Shown here one piece after another: positions 29,270 to 37,703 of a stretch of DNA of 64,000 nucleotides. Source of the stretch: RGIG4074 sp964615285 (GTDB lineage: Bacteria > Bacillota > Clostridia > Christensenellales > Borkfalkiaceae); the NCBI GenBank assembly GCA_964615285.1, contig CAZTND010000001.1, positions 1 to 64,000 of the forward strand, in the 5' to 3' direction. The translations under genes were made by a program, and so were the position numbers. The stretch's first letter is position 1. Each line of letters starts with the position of its first letter. The notes below the pieces were generated by a model, which was not told the origin of the DNA, searched no databases, and saw nothing but the letters and a program-made list of their open reading frames with translations.

Positions 29270-29551
29270 TTATGCGGCGCCCGTAGCAAATGTGAGTTCT
29301 GCATTGGCAAGCAGTCCGATGGCATCGAAGTTGAAGGAAGCGGCGTTGTCATTCGTCGTCACTTCGAAAACGATCTCGTTCGCCCCCTGGTTGAGGCCGA
29401 TCTCTCCGAGTTCGACCAGCACAAAAGTCTCCCAACCGCCTCCGCCGCTCCAGCTTGCATTGGTCGTCATTGTCCGGCCGTTGACCGTCACGGACACGAC
29501 TTCGGAGAACACCGCGCCATACCTGTTGCTTACCGATAAAAATGAGAAAGC
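29270..29551 (-). pseudogene. Orphan C-terminal half of a carbohydrate-binding module
   Basis: The minus strand encodes a run ending with VSVTVNGRTMTTNASWSGGGGWETF, ELGEIGLNQGANEIVFEVTTND and FNFDAIGLL, which matches the second half of a CBM6/CBM35-type beta-sandwich domain. There is no ribosome site, no signal peptide and no N-terminal half; the frame meets a stop inside the terminator of the preceding GH3 gene. It looks like a remnant of a larger secreted glycosidase or of a lost GH3 C-terminal module. Flanking stretches 29017-29269 and 29552-29634 show no gene. Confidence 0.6.
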
Positions 29552-29577
29552 GGATATTTTTCAATATCCGCTTTCTC
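29537..29577 (-). terminator. Rho-independent terminator of the GH3 operon
   Basis: A 15-base perfect stem (GAGAAAGCGGATATT with AATATCCGCTTTCTC) with a TTTC loop, followed on the minus strand by ATTTTTATC, 58 bases after the GH3 stop. Confidence 0.92.
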
Positions 29578-29634
29578 GTCAATACGTTCGCCGATACCCG
29601 CCCGTTGCCGGGCCGAGTTCCCTAAATTGCATAT

Positions 29635-32600
29635 TTATTCTTTTCTTTTGAGGCACGAAACCGTGAGCATTGCCGCGCTGCCGACCGTCAGGACGATGCA
29701 AACGATCATGACGGACAGGATGGTCGTCTGCCACCAAGGCAGTGCGGGAACGATTTCGGCGTTCCCGATGTTCATGGCGTGGCTGTTGATGATGCTGTAT
29801 ATGATATGCTTGGCCGCAAGACGGCATGCCGTGACGATGGCGGCGTCGTTCGCATAAGAGGAAAGCCTGATATCCATCGTAGAACCGTAACCGTCCCACA
29901 GATCCTGCCCGGCCAGCACGCCGAGGCGCATATCCATGTAATCCGCAAAAATGGAACAGTCGGTAATCGCCGCGCCCTTCATGCCCCACTCGTCGCGGAG
30001 AATGCCTGTCATCAGCCCTTCATGCGCGCCCGACCAGACGACGCCCAGACGGTTGAAGGAGGACATGACGCCCAGACCGCCGCCGTCCACAACGGAGCCT
30101 TCAAATCCTTCGAGATAAATTTCGCGGATCGCCTGTTCGTTGGACCAGGTGCTGATGCCGTAACGACCCTCTTCCTGATCGTTGAGCGCAAAGTGTTTGG
30201 TGAACACATACACGCCGCGCTCCTGAATGGCCGAAACTTCCACGGCGCAAATCTCGCCGCTCAGCCAGCCGTCCTCGGAGTAGTACTCGAAATTGCGGCC
30301 CGAATAAGGCGTTCTGTGGATGTTGGCGCCCGGCCCGTAAATGCCCGTGTACTGGCTTTCGGCGTCTTCACCCGCCGCGCGCTGGAAGTCCTCGCCGATA
30401 TACTGTCCCATTTCGGCGACCAAATCGAGGTTGAAAGTCGCCGCCATGACGTCTTCGGAAGTATATGCCATGGCGCTCCCCCCGCCGACTATGGTGGCGG
30501 TAAAGCCCTGCGGCCCGTTCTCGTCCCTGGTGCCGGGCAGGTTGATGCTGGGAACAGCCTCCGTGAGGTGGAAACCGTTCTCGATGAGGGGAGTCATTTC
30601 ACTGAAAGGAATCTGATCGAGCAGCTCTTCCCACATGGGATCGTCGTAATCTTTATCGCGCAGGTCGATGGCGGACAGATCGCCATCCGCGCCCTGCGTG
30701 GGCAGTTCGGTCGCATCCGCCCAATATTCGGACTTGTACCGTTCGACGAGCGCGGAACGGCTGTTTTCGCCCGTTTCGTCGTGGGTCAGCCCGTCCGCCC
30801 ACATCGTATCGTTGACGGTAAGAGTCTCGACTTTCGTGGGGAAAGTGTTCGTCCAGTCGCTGCGGGTGAGATAAGTAATGGACTGACTCGTCGCCGTGCC
30901 CTCGTATTTGTTCAGGTCGGCGTTGTCGAAGCGGTTGGTGATTTCGTTGCCCGTTGCCGAGGAAACGGAGAAGGTGTCGGTATCCAGGGCGGCGTTGTTC
31001 CACTTGGCGGCGAGCGACGCGTCGCCCGTGCCGTCCGTGCCGACGCCGTACATCCTGCTCTCGTCGAGCGTGATGTTCTGATCGGCCGCCTTGGCGCGAA
31101 TGATGTTGTTGACGGCGTCGTGCGCGTTGCGCCCCGCCGTGAAGTAATAGTCGCCCGCGTCGAGGATATACGTTTCGGCGCCGTTGCTGTCGTAAGAGGT
31201 CAGATCTTCCTTATCGACGGTAATGGTGTACGTTCTGGTCTGCCCCGCGCGGATTTCCTGCTTGTCGAACCCGCACAGCTCGACGGCGGCTTTTTCCACG
31301 CCGTTTTCCTTATCGTAATCGGTATAGGGCGAGCTGAAATAAATCTGCACGGTATGCTTGGCATCCACGTTGCCCGTATTTTCGACGTCTACGGAAACGG
31401 TGAACGTGTCGTCGCCGTTGTCCGTCACGCTGAAATCGGAATATTCAAACGTGCTGTAAGAAAGACCGTAACCGAAGGGATAGGCGACGTCGGCGGCATA
31501 GTCGTAATCGCCCGCGTTGCCATTGCCGAAGACATAATCTTCATATCTCGTTTCGTAATAGCGGTAGCCGACGTAAATGCCCTCCTGGTAGATGACATAG
31601 TTGCGGTTGCCTTTTGAAACGCCCGAATCGGTGTTGTTTTGTCCCGTTGCCAGTTCCAATTCGTCCGCGTTGCTGTACGGGAACGCGCCGAAATTGACCA
31701 TAGCGGGGGAAGAATGGTTGTCGTTGAGGAAGGTATCCACGATGCGGCCCGAAGGATTGATGTTGCCGGCAAGAATGTCCACAACGGCGTTGATTCCGGT
31801 CATGCCCACGTCGCCGATCCACAGCGCCGCGTCGATGTCATAGTCGTCGAAAAAGTCAAGCTGCAAGGAGTTTGCCGAGTTCAGCAGCACGACGACCTTC
31901 TTGAAGGTGCCGTTTTCCTTGTACGCCTGAATGTGATCGAGCATGTCGATTTCTTCTGCGGTGAGTTGGAGATAATCTCCGTCCGTGCTGTCGTAGTCGT
32001 ATACGCCGTTGGACTCGAAGCAATCTTCGTCGTCCGGCAGGTCCGCGCCTTCGCCGCCCGAGCGGGCGAGCACGACGAGCGCCACGTCGCCGTATTCGGC
32101 AAAGGAATCGGTCACGCCCGCGCTTTCATAAAGTCTCCAGGGAACTTCGTTGACCTGATATTGCCCCTGGTGTCCGCCCGTCGTGGCGGCGTTCTCGCGG
32201 CTGTAACCGGAAGTGACGTAAAACGTCCACAAGTCCTGATTGACGCTGCCGCTGCCGAACGTTTCGGTGATTGCGGCGTGCAGCGTTACGGCGTCGTCGG
32301 CGTCCACGCCGCCCGATCCCGTGCCGCCGTACATGAGATCAACGGAAGACTGGGAAAAACAGCTAAACTTTGTGCCTTCCTCCAGGGGAAGGGCATTGTC
32401 CTTGTTGAAGAGCAGTGCCGCGCCTTCGCCTTCAATCTCTTCGCAAAGCGCGCGCTCCGCCTCTTCCAGGGCGGCGTCGTCCAAAGCAAGCGGTTCGTAG
32501 AAAATTTGCGCGTCCGGGTCGGCCACCACCTTGAAGTTTGTCGTTCCGAGGGCGGCGTTGATGGCGACCGAGAAATAACTCGTCACGAAATACGCCGCGA

Positions 32601-32670
32601 TGAAAACGACCATGAGCACCGCGAACACCGCCGTCAGCGGGATCCACAATTTTTTGGAAAATGCTTTCAT
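29635..32670 (-). CDS. Domain-reversed GH3 glycoside hydrolase with membrane anchors at both ends
   Basis: Probable beta-glucosidase-type enzyme outside the cell membrane. The 1011 aa run in reversed order compared with usual GH3 enzymes: N-terminal membrane helix (about 8-32), then the GH3 C-terminal sandwich domain (LLFNKDNALPLEEGTK, later AFPYSNADELELATGQ), an FnIII-like domain (about 440-540, VDVENTGNVDAKHTVQIYFSSP), then the TIM barrel (about 690-950: NGPQGFTA, YGPGANIHRTPYSGRNFEYYSEDG, FTKHFALNDQE) with the likely nucleophile Asp904 in AAITDC, and a final membrane helix (982-1004) ending CLKRKE. Reversed GH3 enzymes are known from ruminal Clostridia; double anchoring is unusual. It follows a lipoprotein gene. 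GGAGTAAT precedes the ATG. Confidence 0.9.
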   Translation of the reverse strand: MKAFSKKLWIPLTAVFAVLMVVFIAAYFVTSYFSVAINAALGTTNFKVVADPDAQIFYEPLALDDAALEEAERALCEEIEGEGAALLFNKDNALPLEEGTKFSCFSQSSVDLMYGGTGSGGVDADDAVTLHAAITETFGSGSVNQDLWTFYVTSGYSRENAATTGGHQGQYQVNEVPWRLYESAGVTDSFAEYGDVALVVLARSGGEGADLPDDEDCFESNGVYDYDSTDGDYLQLTAEEIDMLDHIQAYKENGTFKKVVVLLNSANSLQLDFFDDYDIDAALWIGDVGMTGINAVVDILAGNINPSGRIVDTFLNDNHSSPAMVNFGAFPYSNADELELATGQNNTDSGVSKGNRNYVIYQEGIYVGYRYYETRYEDYVFGNGNAGDYDYAADVAYPFGYGLSYSTFEYSDFSVTDNGDDTFTVSVDVENTGNVDAKHTVQIYFSSPYTDYDKENGVEKAAVELCGFDKQEIRAGQTRTYTITVDKEDLTSYDSNGAETYILDAGDYYFTAGRNAHDAVNNIIRAKAADQNITLDESRMYGVGTDGTGDASLAAKWNNAALDTDTFSVSSATGNEITNRFDNADLNKYEGTATSQSITYLTRSDWTNTFPTKVETLTVNDTMWADGLTHDETGENSRSALVERYKSEYWADATELPTQGADGDLSAIDLRDKDYDDPMWEELLDQIPFSEMTPLIENGFHLTEAVPSINLPGTRDENGPQGFTATIVGGGSAMAYTSEDVMAATFNLDLVAEMGQYIGEDFQRAAGEDAESQYTGIYGPGANIHRTPYSGRNFEYYSEDGWLSGEICAVEVSAIQERGVYVFTKHFALNDQEEGRYGISTWSNEQAIREIYLEGFEGSVVDGGGLGVMSSFNRLGVVWSGAHEGLMTGILRDEWGMKGAAITDCSIFADYMDMRLGVLAGQDLWDGYGSTMDIRLSSYANDAAIVTACRLAAKHIIYSIINSHAMNIGNAEIVPALPWWQTTILSVMIVCIVLTVGSAAMLTVSCLKRKE

Positions 32671-32787
32671 GCCTGTATTACTCCTTAAATGTCGGGATTA
32701 TTTTTTTCGGCTCCGGCTATCCGGGGCGGGGGCATGCCCGCGAACGGATTCCGAAACCATTGATTTCTTTGCTTTCCGGTAAAATCT

Positions 32788-33639
32788 TTACTCTGCGGCG
32801 GACGCCTCGACGGGCGTCATGGTGAGATTATCGTAATCGAGCTGCCACTGCACGCCGCTGATGCCGTTCCAGATGGCAATCATGTACTCGTTCGACAGTT
32901 CCTGCGTCAAGGTCAGGGTGCAAATGAGGTCCTCGTCGATGGAGTAGCTGCATGTGAAGGGCACGTTGCTTTCGCCCATGGTCGTGCTGATGGTGCAAGA
33001 CGTTTCCGTATCGAACGTGAGCGTCCATTCTCTATCGTTGTAAGTCCCGGTGAAAGCGGTCGCATCCGTTTCCTCTTCCGCTACATAGAAGTCCGCGATG
33101 AAGGCGTCGGCGTCCGCATAAATCACCTCCGTCCCGCCGGTGAACGAAACATCGCGCGAATACGACTGGCCGGATACGACGGAAATGTTCATCGTAAAGG
33201 TGTAGACGCCGTTGGTGTTGCCGTAAGCGGTAGCGGTCTTCGTTTCCGTGACGGAACCGTCGTCGTCGATGACCGACAGGCTGATCGAAAGCCCCTCTAC
33301 ACCGTCTCTTACCGTTTCTCCCCAACTCCCGGACATGTAGCTTTCCTCGTAGGCGGAATTTTCCGCCGCAGGCGAATTGTCATGGCTGCCGATTCTGTAA
33401 CGGCTGAGCACGGCGGTGTAGTCGGCGTTCAGATTGAGCCAAAAAGCGTAGTTCCGCCCCGCCGCTTCCAAATCCGATCCGCCCATCGTTCCCGTGAACT
33501 GATAGGTTTGGGAAGAGCCGCCCGACGAATCGTCGCCGCTGCTGTCCGCTCCGCCGCCGTCACAGCCCGCAACCGCAAACACGGTCGCGGCGGAACACAG
33601 CGCAAGCAAAAATCCGAGCAATAACCTTTTAAGCTTCAT
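32788..33639 (-). CDS. Secreted lipoprotein of unknown function
   Basis: 283-aa protein with a lipoprotein signal peptide (lipobox VAGC, Cys26) followed by a Gly/Ser/Asp linker and an acidic, beta-rich domain with two similar-looking parts (FTGTMGGSDL... and FTGTYNDREW...), suggestive of a lipocalin-like or repeated beta-barrel fold. No family was recognised. GGGAGG precedes the ATG, and a good sigma-A promoter lies upstream. The GH3 gene starts 117 bases downstream without a visible terminator, so the two probably share an operon. A role in glycan binding near the GH3 enzyme is only a guess. Confidence 0.8.
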   Translation of the reverse strand: MKLKRLLLGFLLALCSAATVFAVAGCDGGGADSSGDDSSGGSSQTYQFTGTMGGSDLEAAGRNYAFWLNLNADYTAVLSRYRIGSHDNSPAAENSAYEESYMSGSWGETVRDGVEGLSISLSVIDDDGSVTETKTATAYGNTNGVYTFTMNISVVSGQSYSRDVSFTGGTEVIYADADAFIADFYVAEEETDATAFTGTYNDREWTLTFDTETSCTISTTMGESNVPFTCSYSIDEDLICTLTLTQELSNEYMIAIWNGISGVQWQLDYDNLTMTPVEASAAE

Positions 33640-33729
33640 AAAAACCTCCCTTTTATCCGACGTTGCCGCCGGTTTTTTCTTTATTCCGGCGGCGCGCCGA
33701 AAAATTCACGCCGCCTTGTGCTGTCGGAA

Positions 33730-33758
33730 ATTATAAAACTTTCCCCGTACCGTTTCAA
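33730..33758 (-). promoter_or_regulatory. Predicted sigma-A promoter of the lipoprotein-GH3 operon
   Basis: Minus-strand TTGAAA, a 17-base spacer and TATAAT, about 90 bases upstream of the lipoprotein start. Confidence 0.75.
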
Positions 33759-33958
33759 CCCAAACAGCGCAATTTCATCTTTCCGCCGCCCGGATTGATT
33801 TTTCGCTTGCACGCCCTTTTGTTTTTTCGGCGCAAACTTACACAGGAAAAAGTTATCCCGAAAATCCCGCGCGCGGTTCCGCGGCGGGCGAACGCGAACT
33901 TGTGCGATAAGTTTAGGACGAAAAAAGAAAAGGTTGCGCGGTATATTTCCCCGCCCCC

Positions 33959-33987
33959 TTGACAAAAAAGCGGGTTGCCGTTATACT
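33959..33987 (+). promoter_or_regulatory. Predicted sigma-A promoter of the LytTR two-component operon
   Basis: TTGACA, a 17-base spacer and TATACT, about 50 bases upstream of the regulator start. Confidence 0.8.
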
Positions 33988-34043
33988 GAAAACAAAGCCT
34001 TATTCTGTTTTGATTTTCGGTTTAAGGGGAAGGGAAAAAAACG

Positions 34044-34757
34044 ATGTATACGATTGCCATTGTGGAAGACGACAAATTGCAGGCGGCGGCCCTGAAAGAA
34101 TACCTGCTGCGTTACGCCGCCGAAAACGGCGAAGCATTCTCCGTGAAGACCTTTGCCAATGCGGTGATTTTTCTCGAAAATTACACGGCGGTGTACGACG
34201 TGGTGTTTATGGACATCAAAATGCCCTATCTCAACGGCATCGCCGCGGCGCACAAACTCAGGGAAATGGACAAAGAAGTGCTCCTCTTTTTCATCACCAG
34301 CCTGACGCAGTATGCTATCCGCGGCTACGAAGTGGACGCCCTCAACTACATCGTGAAGCCCGTCGAATACAACGAATTTGCGCTGAAATTCCGCAAGGCT
34401 ATGGATAAACTGGCTGAAAAAAAATCCGTGGAACTGCTTGTTCCTACGGATATGGGGTATAAAAAACTTTCCCCCGCCGAAATATATTACGTCGAAGTGC
34501 GCGGTCACCACTGTAAATATCATACGGCCGGCGGAGAATACAGACAATACCAGTCGATCAAATCCATCGAGGAAAAACTGTCCCCCTACGGTTTTGCCCG
34601 CTGCAACAACTGCTATCTCGTCAACCTGCGCTTCGTCAGCTCGGTCAAAGGATTTACCGCCGTGGTCGGCGGAGACGAACTGCAGATTTCCCACCCGCGC
34701 AAAAAAGAATTTATGCACCGCCTGACGGCATTCTTTGACGGAGGAGATTTCAAATAG
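34044..34757 (+). CDS. LytTR-family response regulator
   Basis: DNA-binding response regulator of the AgrA/LytR type. The receiver domain (about residues 1-120) has the acidic pocket VEDD, phospho-acceptor Asp57 (VVFMDIKMP) and the conserved Lys in IVKPVEY. The LytTR DNA-binding domain (about 130-235) contains IYYVEVRGHHCKYHT, the family ARCNNCYLVNLRFV phrase and the C-terminal ISHPRKKEF. AAGGGGAAGGG lies upstream. The kinase gene starts two bases after its stop. It is divergent from the lipoprotein-GH3 operon, a natural candidate target. Confidence 0.93.
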   Translation: MYTIAIVEDDKLQAAALKEYLLRYAAENGEAFSVKTFANAVIFLENYTAVYDVVFMDIKMPYLNGIAAAHKLREMDKEVLLFFITSLTQYAIRGYEVDALNYIVKPVEYNEFALKFRKAMDKLAEKKSVELLVPTDMGYKKLSPAEIYYVEVRGHHCKYHTAGGEYRQYQSIKSIEEKLSPYGFARCNNCYLVNLRFVSSVKGFTAVVGGDELQISHPRKKEFMHRLTAFFDGGDFK

Positions 34758-34758
34758 C

Positions 34759-36108
34759 ATGTTCTGGACTTACATATATGAGTTTTCCCTGTTTTTCTCC
34801 AATTTTTTGCAGACGGAAATATGCTCGGTCGTCTGTTCCTGGTCCAGAAAAAGAAGAAAACACTTTCTTCTGCGCCTCGCCGGGCTGACGATCGCGGGCA
34901 CCGTATTATGCATTCCCCTCGCCGTCGCAAATTATGAAACGCCCGAACCGTTCGATTTTCCCGTCAGAGTGCTTTGCTATCTGCTCGTTTCGGGCATGGC
35001 ATTCGGCGTGCTCGCGTTTTGTTATGACGAGCGCCCCGCCGAACTTCTTTTTTGCTGGTGCTCCGGCGTGGCATGTCAGCAAATCAGCACCCGTTTTTAT
35101 CAACTCATCCAGAACCTCTGCGGCGTCAACGACAAAATTTCCCTCAGCTTTTTCGGAAACGACGCCTCCGGCTGGTATAACTGGCTCATCTTTTTCGGGT
35201 ATTACGCCGTCGTCTATTTCCTTTGGTGGCTGATATTCCGCAAGCGCGATCGGCTGGAACTCGATCGACAGACCGCCATTAACGTGGCTACCCTGTCCGC
35301 AATTACCGTGCTTTTGGTGAACGGGCTGGTGTGTGTGGCGCGGGTATACGAAGAAGAGAGCCTGGCGCTCAATATCATTCTCAAAATTTTCTGCATCCTC
35401 TTCGGGTTCATCATCCTGTTCATTTGCGCGGGCATACTTTCGCAGAGCAAAACCAAGCGGGACATGAACGTGCTCAAACACATGTGGCGGCAGGAACAAC
35501 TGCAATTTGAACACGCGAAGGCGAGCATCGACGTCATCAACGCCAAGTGTCACGACCTGAAGCATATGTTCGCAAACCTGGAAAACAAACTGAACCGCTC
35601 GGAAATAGACGAACTTAAAGAAGCCGTGGAATTCTACGACAGAAACATTAAGACGGGCAACAAAATTCTGGACGTCATCCTGTGCGAAAAGTCCATGATA
35701 TGCGCGCGGGACAACATCCGCCTGACCTGCCTTGCGGACGGAAAACTGCTCTCCTTTCTCTCTCCCGCGCAAACCTATTCCCTGTTCGGCAACATGCTCG
35801 ACAACGCCATCGAAGCGGTGCGGCTGCTCGCCGACGAAAACAAGCGCATCATTTCGCTGACCGTGCGCGAAGCCGGGGACAATATCGAAATCGAAAGCGT
35901 GAACTATTGCGCGGACGGGCGGGACATGACGGGAACCATACCGCAGACGAGCAAAGCCGACCGCAACAAGCACGGTTACGGCATAAAGAGCATGAAATAC
36001 ATCACGGAACAATACGGCGGCACACTTTCCCTGCATGAGCATGGCGGCGCTTTCACGCTGCATATCCGCATTCCCAAAAAAGCTACCCCCCCCCCTGCGC
36101 ATAAATAA
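34759..36108 (+). CDS. AgrC-like sensor histidine kinase (GHKL type)
   Basis: Membrane sensor partner of the LytTR regulator. The 449-aa protein has about six N-terminal membrane helices (residues about 5-235), a coiled-coil linker, a phospho-acceptor His in KCHDLKHMF and a GHKL ATPase domain with N-box NMLDNAIEAVRLL and G-box HGYGIKSMKYITEQYGG. I start at the ATG at 34759 with GGAGGAG upstream. Six-helix AgrC-type kinases often sense peptides, but no agrB or agrD is visible nearby. The C-terminal PPPPAHK is coded by a run of Cs. Confidence 0.92.
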   Translation: MFWTYIYEFSLFFSNFLQTEICSVVCSWSRKRRKHFLLRLAGLTIAGTVLCIPLAVANYETPEPFDFPVRVLCYLLVSGMAFGVLAFCYDERPAELLFCWCSGVACQQISTRFYQLIQNLCGVNDKISLSFFGNDASGWYNWLIFFGYYAVVYFLWWLIFRKRDRLELDRQTAINVATLSAITVLLVNGLVCVARVYEEESLALNIILKIFCILFGFIILFICAGILSQSKTKRDMNVLKHMWRQEQLQFEHAKASIDVINAKCHDLKHMFANLENKLNRSEIDELKEAVEFYDRNIKTGNKILDVILCEKSMICARDNIRLTCLADGKLLSFLSPAQTYSLFGNMLDNAIEAVRLLADENKRIISLTVREAGDNIEIESVNYCADGRDMTGTIPQTSKADRNKHGYGIKSMKYITEQYGGTLSLHEHGGAFTLHIRIPKKATPPPAHK

Positions 36109-36342
36109 GCCGATCGATCCGATCGTTTTTGAATTTGATCTGCAAAGATTCACAAACCCAAACTTGCTGGAAATCATTTTAAGCATTATTACAAAGTATA
36201 GCAAAAGTAATGCCTTACACTAAAATAACCGAAACCAATAATCACCATTAAAAAGTTATAATAAAACCTATACATAAAAATATGTGTGATACTTGCAATT
36301 CCACGTCGTATGTGATAAAATTCTCTTGTCATTAGAATTCAT

Positions 36343-36421
36343 TTCTTTTGTCCTCCGTTTGATTATTTCTTGTGACCGGCGGGTCGCTTCTTTTATTATA
36401 ATCAAACGGAGTTCTTTTGTC
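36343..36421. repeat. Palindromic element flanked by 10-base direct repeats
   Basis: A 14-base inverted repeat (CTCCGTTTGATTAT at 36353-36366 and its complement at 36398-36411) with a 31-base loop that contains its own small GACC/GGTC stem. It is bordered on both sides by TTCTTTTGTC (36343-36352 and 36412-36421). The layout resembles a miniature transposable element with target duplication, but a folded RNA is also possible. Confidence 0.55.
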
Positions 36422-36446
36422 CTCTTCACCGGCTTCGCCTTCTCTG

Positions 36447-36475
36447 AACCCCCGGACTATCCGGGGGTTTTCTTT
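36447..36475 (+). terminator. Rho-independent terminator, plus strand
   Basis: AACCCCCGG pairs with CCGGGGGTT around ACTAT and is followed by TTCTTT. It probably ends the two-component operon transcript, 340 bases after the kinase stop. Confidence 0.8.
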
Positions 36476-36478
36476 ATA

Positions 36479-36506
36479 CAAAAAAGAAACCGACAAATCG
36501 GTTTCT
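36479..36506 (-). terminator. Terminator of ssrA
   Basis: AGAAACCGA (36485-36493) pairs with TCGGTTTCT (36498-36506) around CAAA; the minus strand continues into a T run. It lies about 40 bases beyond the tmRNA 3' end. Confidence 0.8.
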
Positions 36507-36546
36507 GATTCTGACGTGAACGCAGCGTGTGCGTATACGTCGCATA

Positions 36547-36896
36547 TGGTGGACCAGTCGGGACTTGCACCCGAGTCTTGACGGCTTTGGATGGATTTTC
36601 TACATGCTTAGTCCGTCTTTCATCCCTTTTCCGTCGTTTCGGCGAACAAACCCGACGGAACGTGTGCCGCTGAATACAGCCGATTTGCCGCGGCAAGATC
36701 AGACCGACCGTTCCCTGTCTTAAATGATGCCCGCCGCGCGGCGACAGGAACCGCGCGGAAGACATACGCTAATTAAGCAGCGTAAGCGAGACGATTATTG
36801 TCTGCATTTAAATTTAAGGTTTCCGTTTTAACGAAGCCGAGCCTTCGGCATGCTTACCGCACCCGCCGCAGCCAATCGAATCTGAGAACTGGCCCG
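36547..36896 (-). ncRNA. ssrA: Transfer-messenger RNA (tmRNA)
   Basis: tmRNA frees stalled ribosomes with SmpB and adds a degradation tag. On the minus strand the 5' end GGGCCAG pairs with CTGGTCC near the 3' end, which continues A-CCA (encoded, ending at 36547). The T-arm-like segment GGGTGCAAGTCCC lies just inside. The tag frame at 36773-36805 begins at a GCA resume codon and reads ADNNRLAYAA followed by TAA, a normal Clostridial type of tag. Length about 350 bases is typical, and several GC-rich hairpins (pseudoknots) follow the tag frame. Ends were set by acceptor-stem pairing and may be off by a base. Confidence 0.95.
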
Positions 36897-36909
36897 TATC
36901 GGGAGATTT

Positions 36910-36938
36910 ATTATAACACGCTTTCCGCCGTTTGTCCA
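36910..36938 (-). promoter_or_regulatory. Predicted sigma-A promoter of ssrA
   Basis: Minus-strand TGGACA, a 17-base spacer and TATAAT, with the predicted transcript start a few bases before the mature 5' end of the tmRNA. Confidence 0.8.
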
Positions 36939-36976
36939 CTATATTGAAGAAAAATTTTTCTCCCACGGAAAAATTT

Positions 36977-37699
36977 TTACGCCTTTTTCTTCTTTTTCGC
37001 CGCCGTGCGGTGTTCCTCGCCCGACAGGAGCCGGCGGATGTTCAGCCGGTGCGCGAACCAGGTGAGGGCGTTCAGGATCAGGATGAGGACAAAGAGCGAA
37101 ATGACATAGGGATCTGCAAGATAGTCCTGCGGCGCATAGTTGAGATAGAACACCGTGGCCTGCCAGATGGAAAAGCCCGTGACGCCCAAGAGCGAACCCA
37201 TGGAGCCCCAGTTGGAGAGCTTGATGTAGAGCACGACCAAGAGCAGCGCAGCCAGCCCGACGGCGAGGAAATACGGCTGTTCGCACCCCATGCACAGCCA
37301 GAAGAGCCCGAGCGTGGAAGCGATGCCCTTTCCCCCCTTGAAATGCATGAAACAGGGAAAGATGTGCCCGACGATGACGCATACGCCGCAAAGATAGCGC
37401 GTGAAGTCGCTGACAAGAACATGGGTGCCCTCAAAATAGAAGTTGCGGAAGATGAAATAGCTGATGACCGCGGGAATGCCGCCCTTGAATGCGTCCAGCA
37501 AAAAGGTGACCAACCCGATCTTCCAGCCGAAGGTGCGGAACATGTTCATGGTACCGGGGTTGCCGCTCCCCTCTTTGCGGATGTCGTGATGTTTGAGTTT
37601 TGAAACGAGCGTGGCGAAATTGATGCTGCCGATGAGGTAACAGACGACCGCCATCAGCAAAAACCAATACCACAGCTGCGAAAGCGCAAGTTCTCTCAC
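36977..37699 (-). CDS. plsY: Acyl-phosphate:glycerol-3-phosphate acyltransferase PlsY
   Basis: Membrane enzyme that makes lysophosphatidic acid from acyl-phosphate in phospholipid synthesis. The 240-aa protein has five to six membrane helices and the family motifs GSINFATLVSK, EGSGNPGTMNMFR (glycerol-phosphate site) and HFKGGKGIASTLG. It ends in a Lys-rich tail (AAKKKKKA). It starts five bases after the der stop, so it is cotranscribed with der, a common pairing in Firmicutes. Confidence 0.95.
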   Translation of the reverse strand: MRELALSQLWYWFLLMAVVCYLIGSINFATLVSKLKHHDIRKEGSGNPGTMNMFRTFGWKIGLVTFLLDAFKGGIPAVISYFIFRNFYFEGTHVLVSDFTRYLCGVCVIVGHIFPCFMHFKGGKGIASTLGLFWLCMGCEQPYFLAVGLAALLLVVLYIKLSNWGSMGSLLGVTGFSIWQATVFYLNYAPQDYLADPYVISLFVLILILNALTWFAHRLNIRRLLSGEEHRTAAKKKKKA

Positions 37700-37703
37700 T
37701 CTT

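Larger units (their letters stand above)
33640..34043. other. Divergent intergenic region between lipoprotein and LytTR regulator
   Basis: No gene seen. It holds an inverted repeat GCCGCCGG/CCGGCGGC with a 13-base spacer (33665-33672 with 33686-33693) in the lipoprotein leader, the lipoprotein promoter (33730-33758) and the regulator promoter (33959-33987). The 200 bases between the promoters are where a LytTR regulator would bind; I could not identify a convincing pair of direct repeats. Confidence 0.6.
36109..36546. other. Intergenic region between the kinase gene and ssrA
   Basis: No gene is visible. It is AT-rich and holds a 59-base palindromic element between direct repeats (36343-36421), a plus-strand terminator (36447-36475) and the ssrA terminator (36479-36506). 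A plus-strand stretch at about 36127-36156 would read VFEFDLQRF, a string I associate with the N termini of some Clostridial surface and phage proteins, but there is no start codon for it. Confidence 0.6.
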
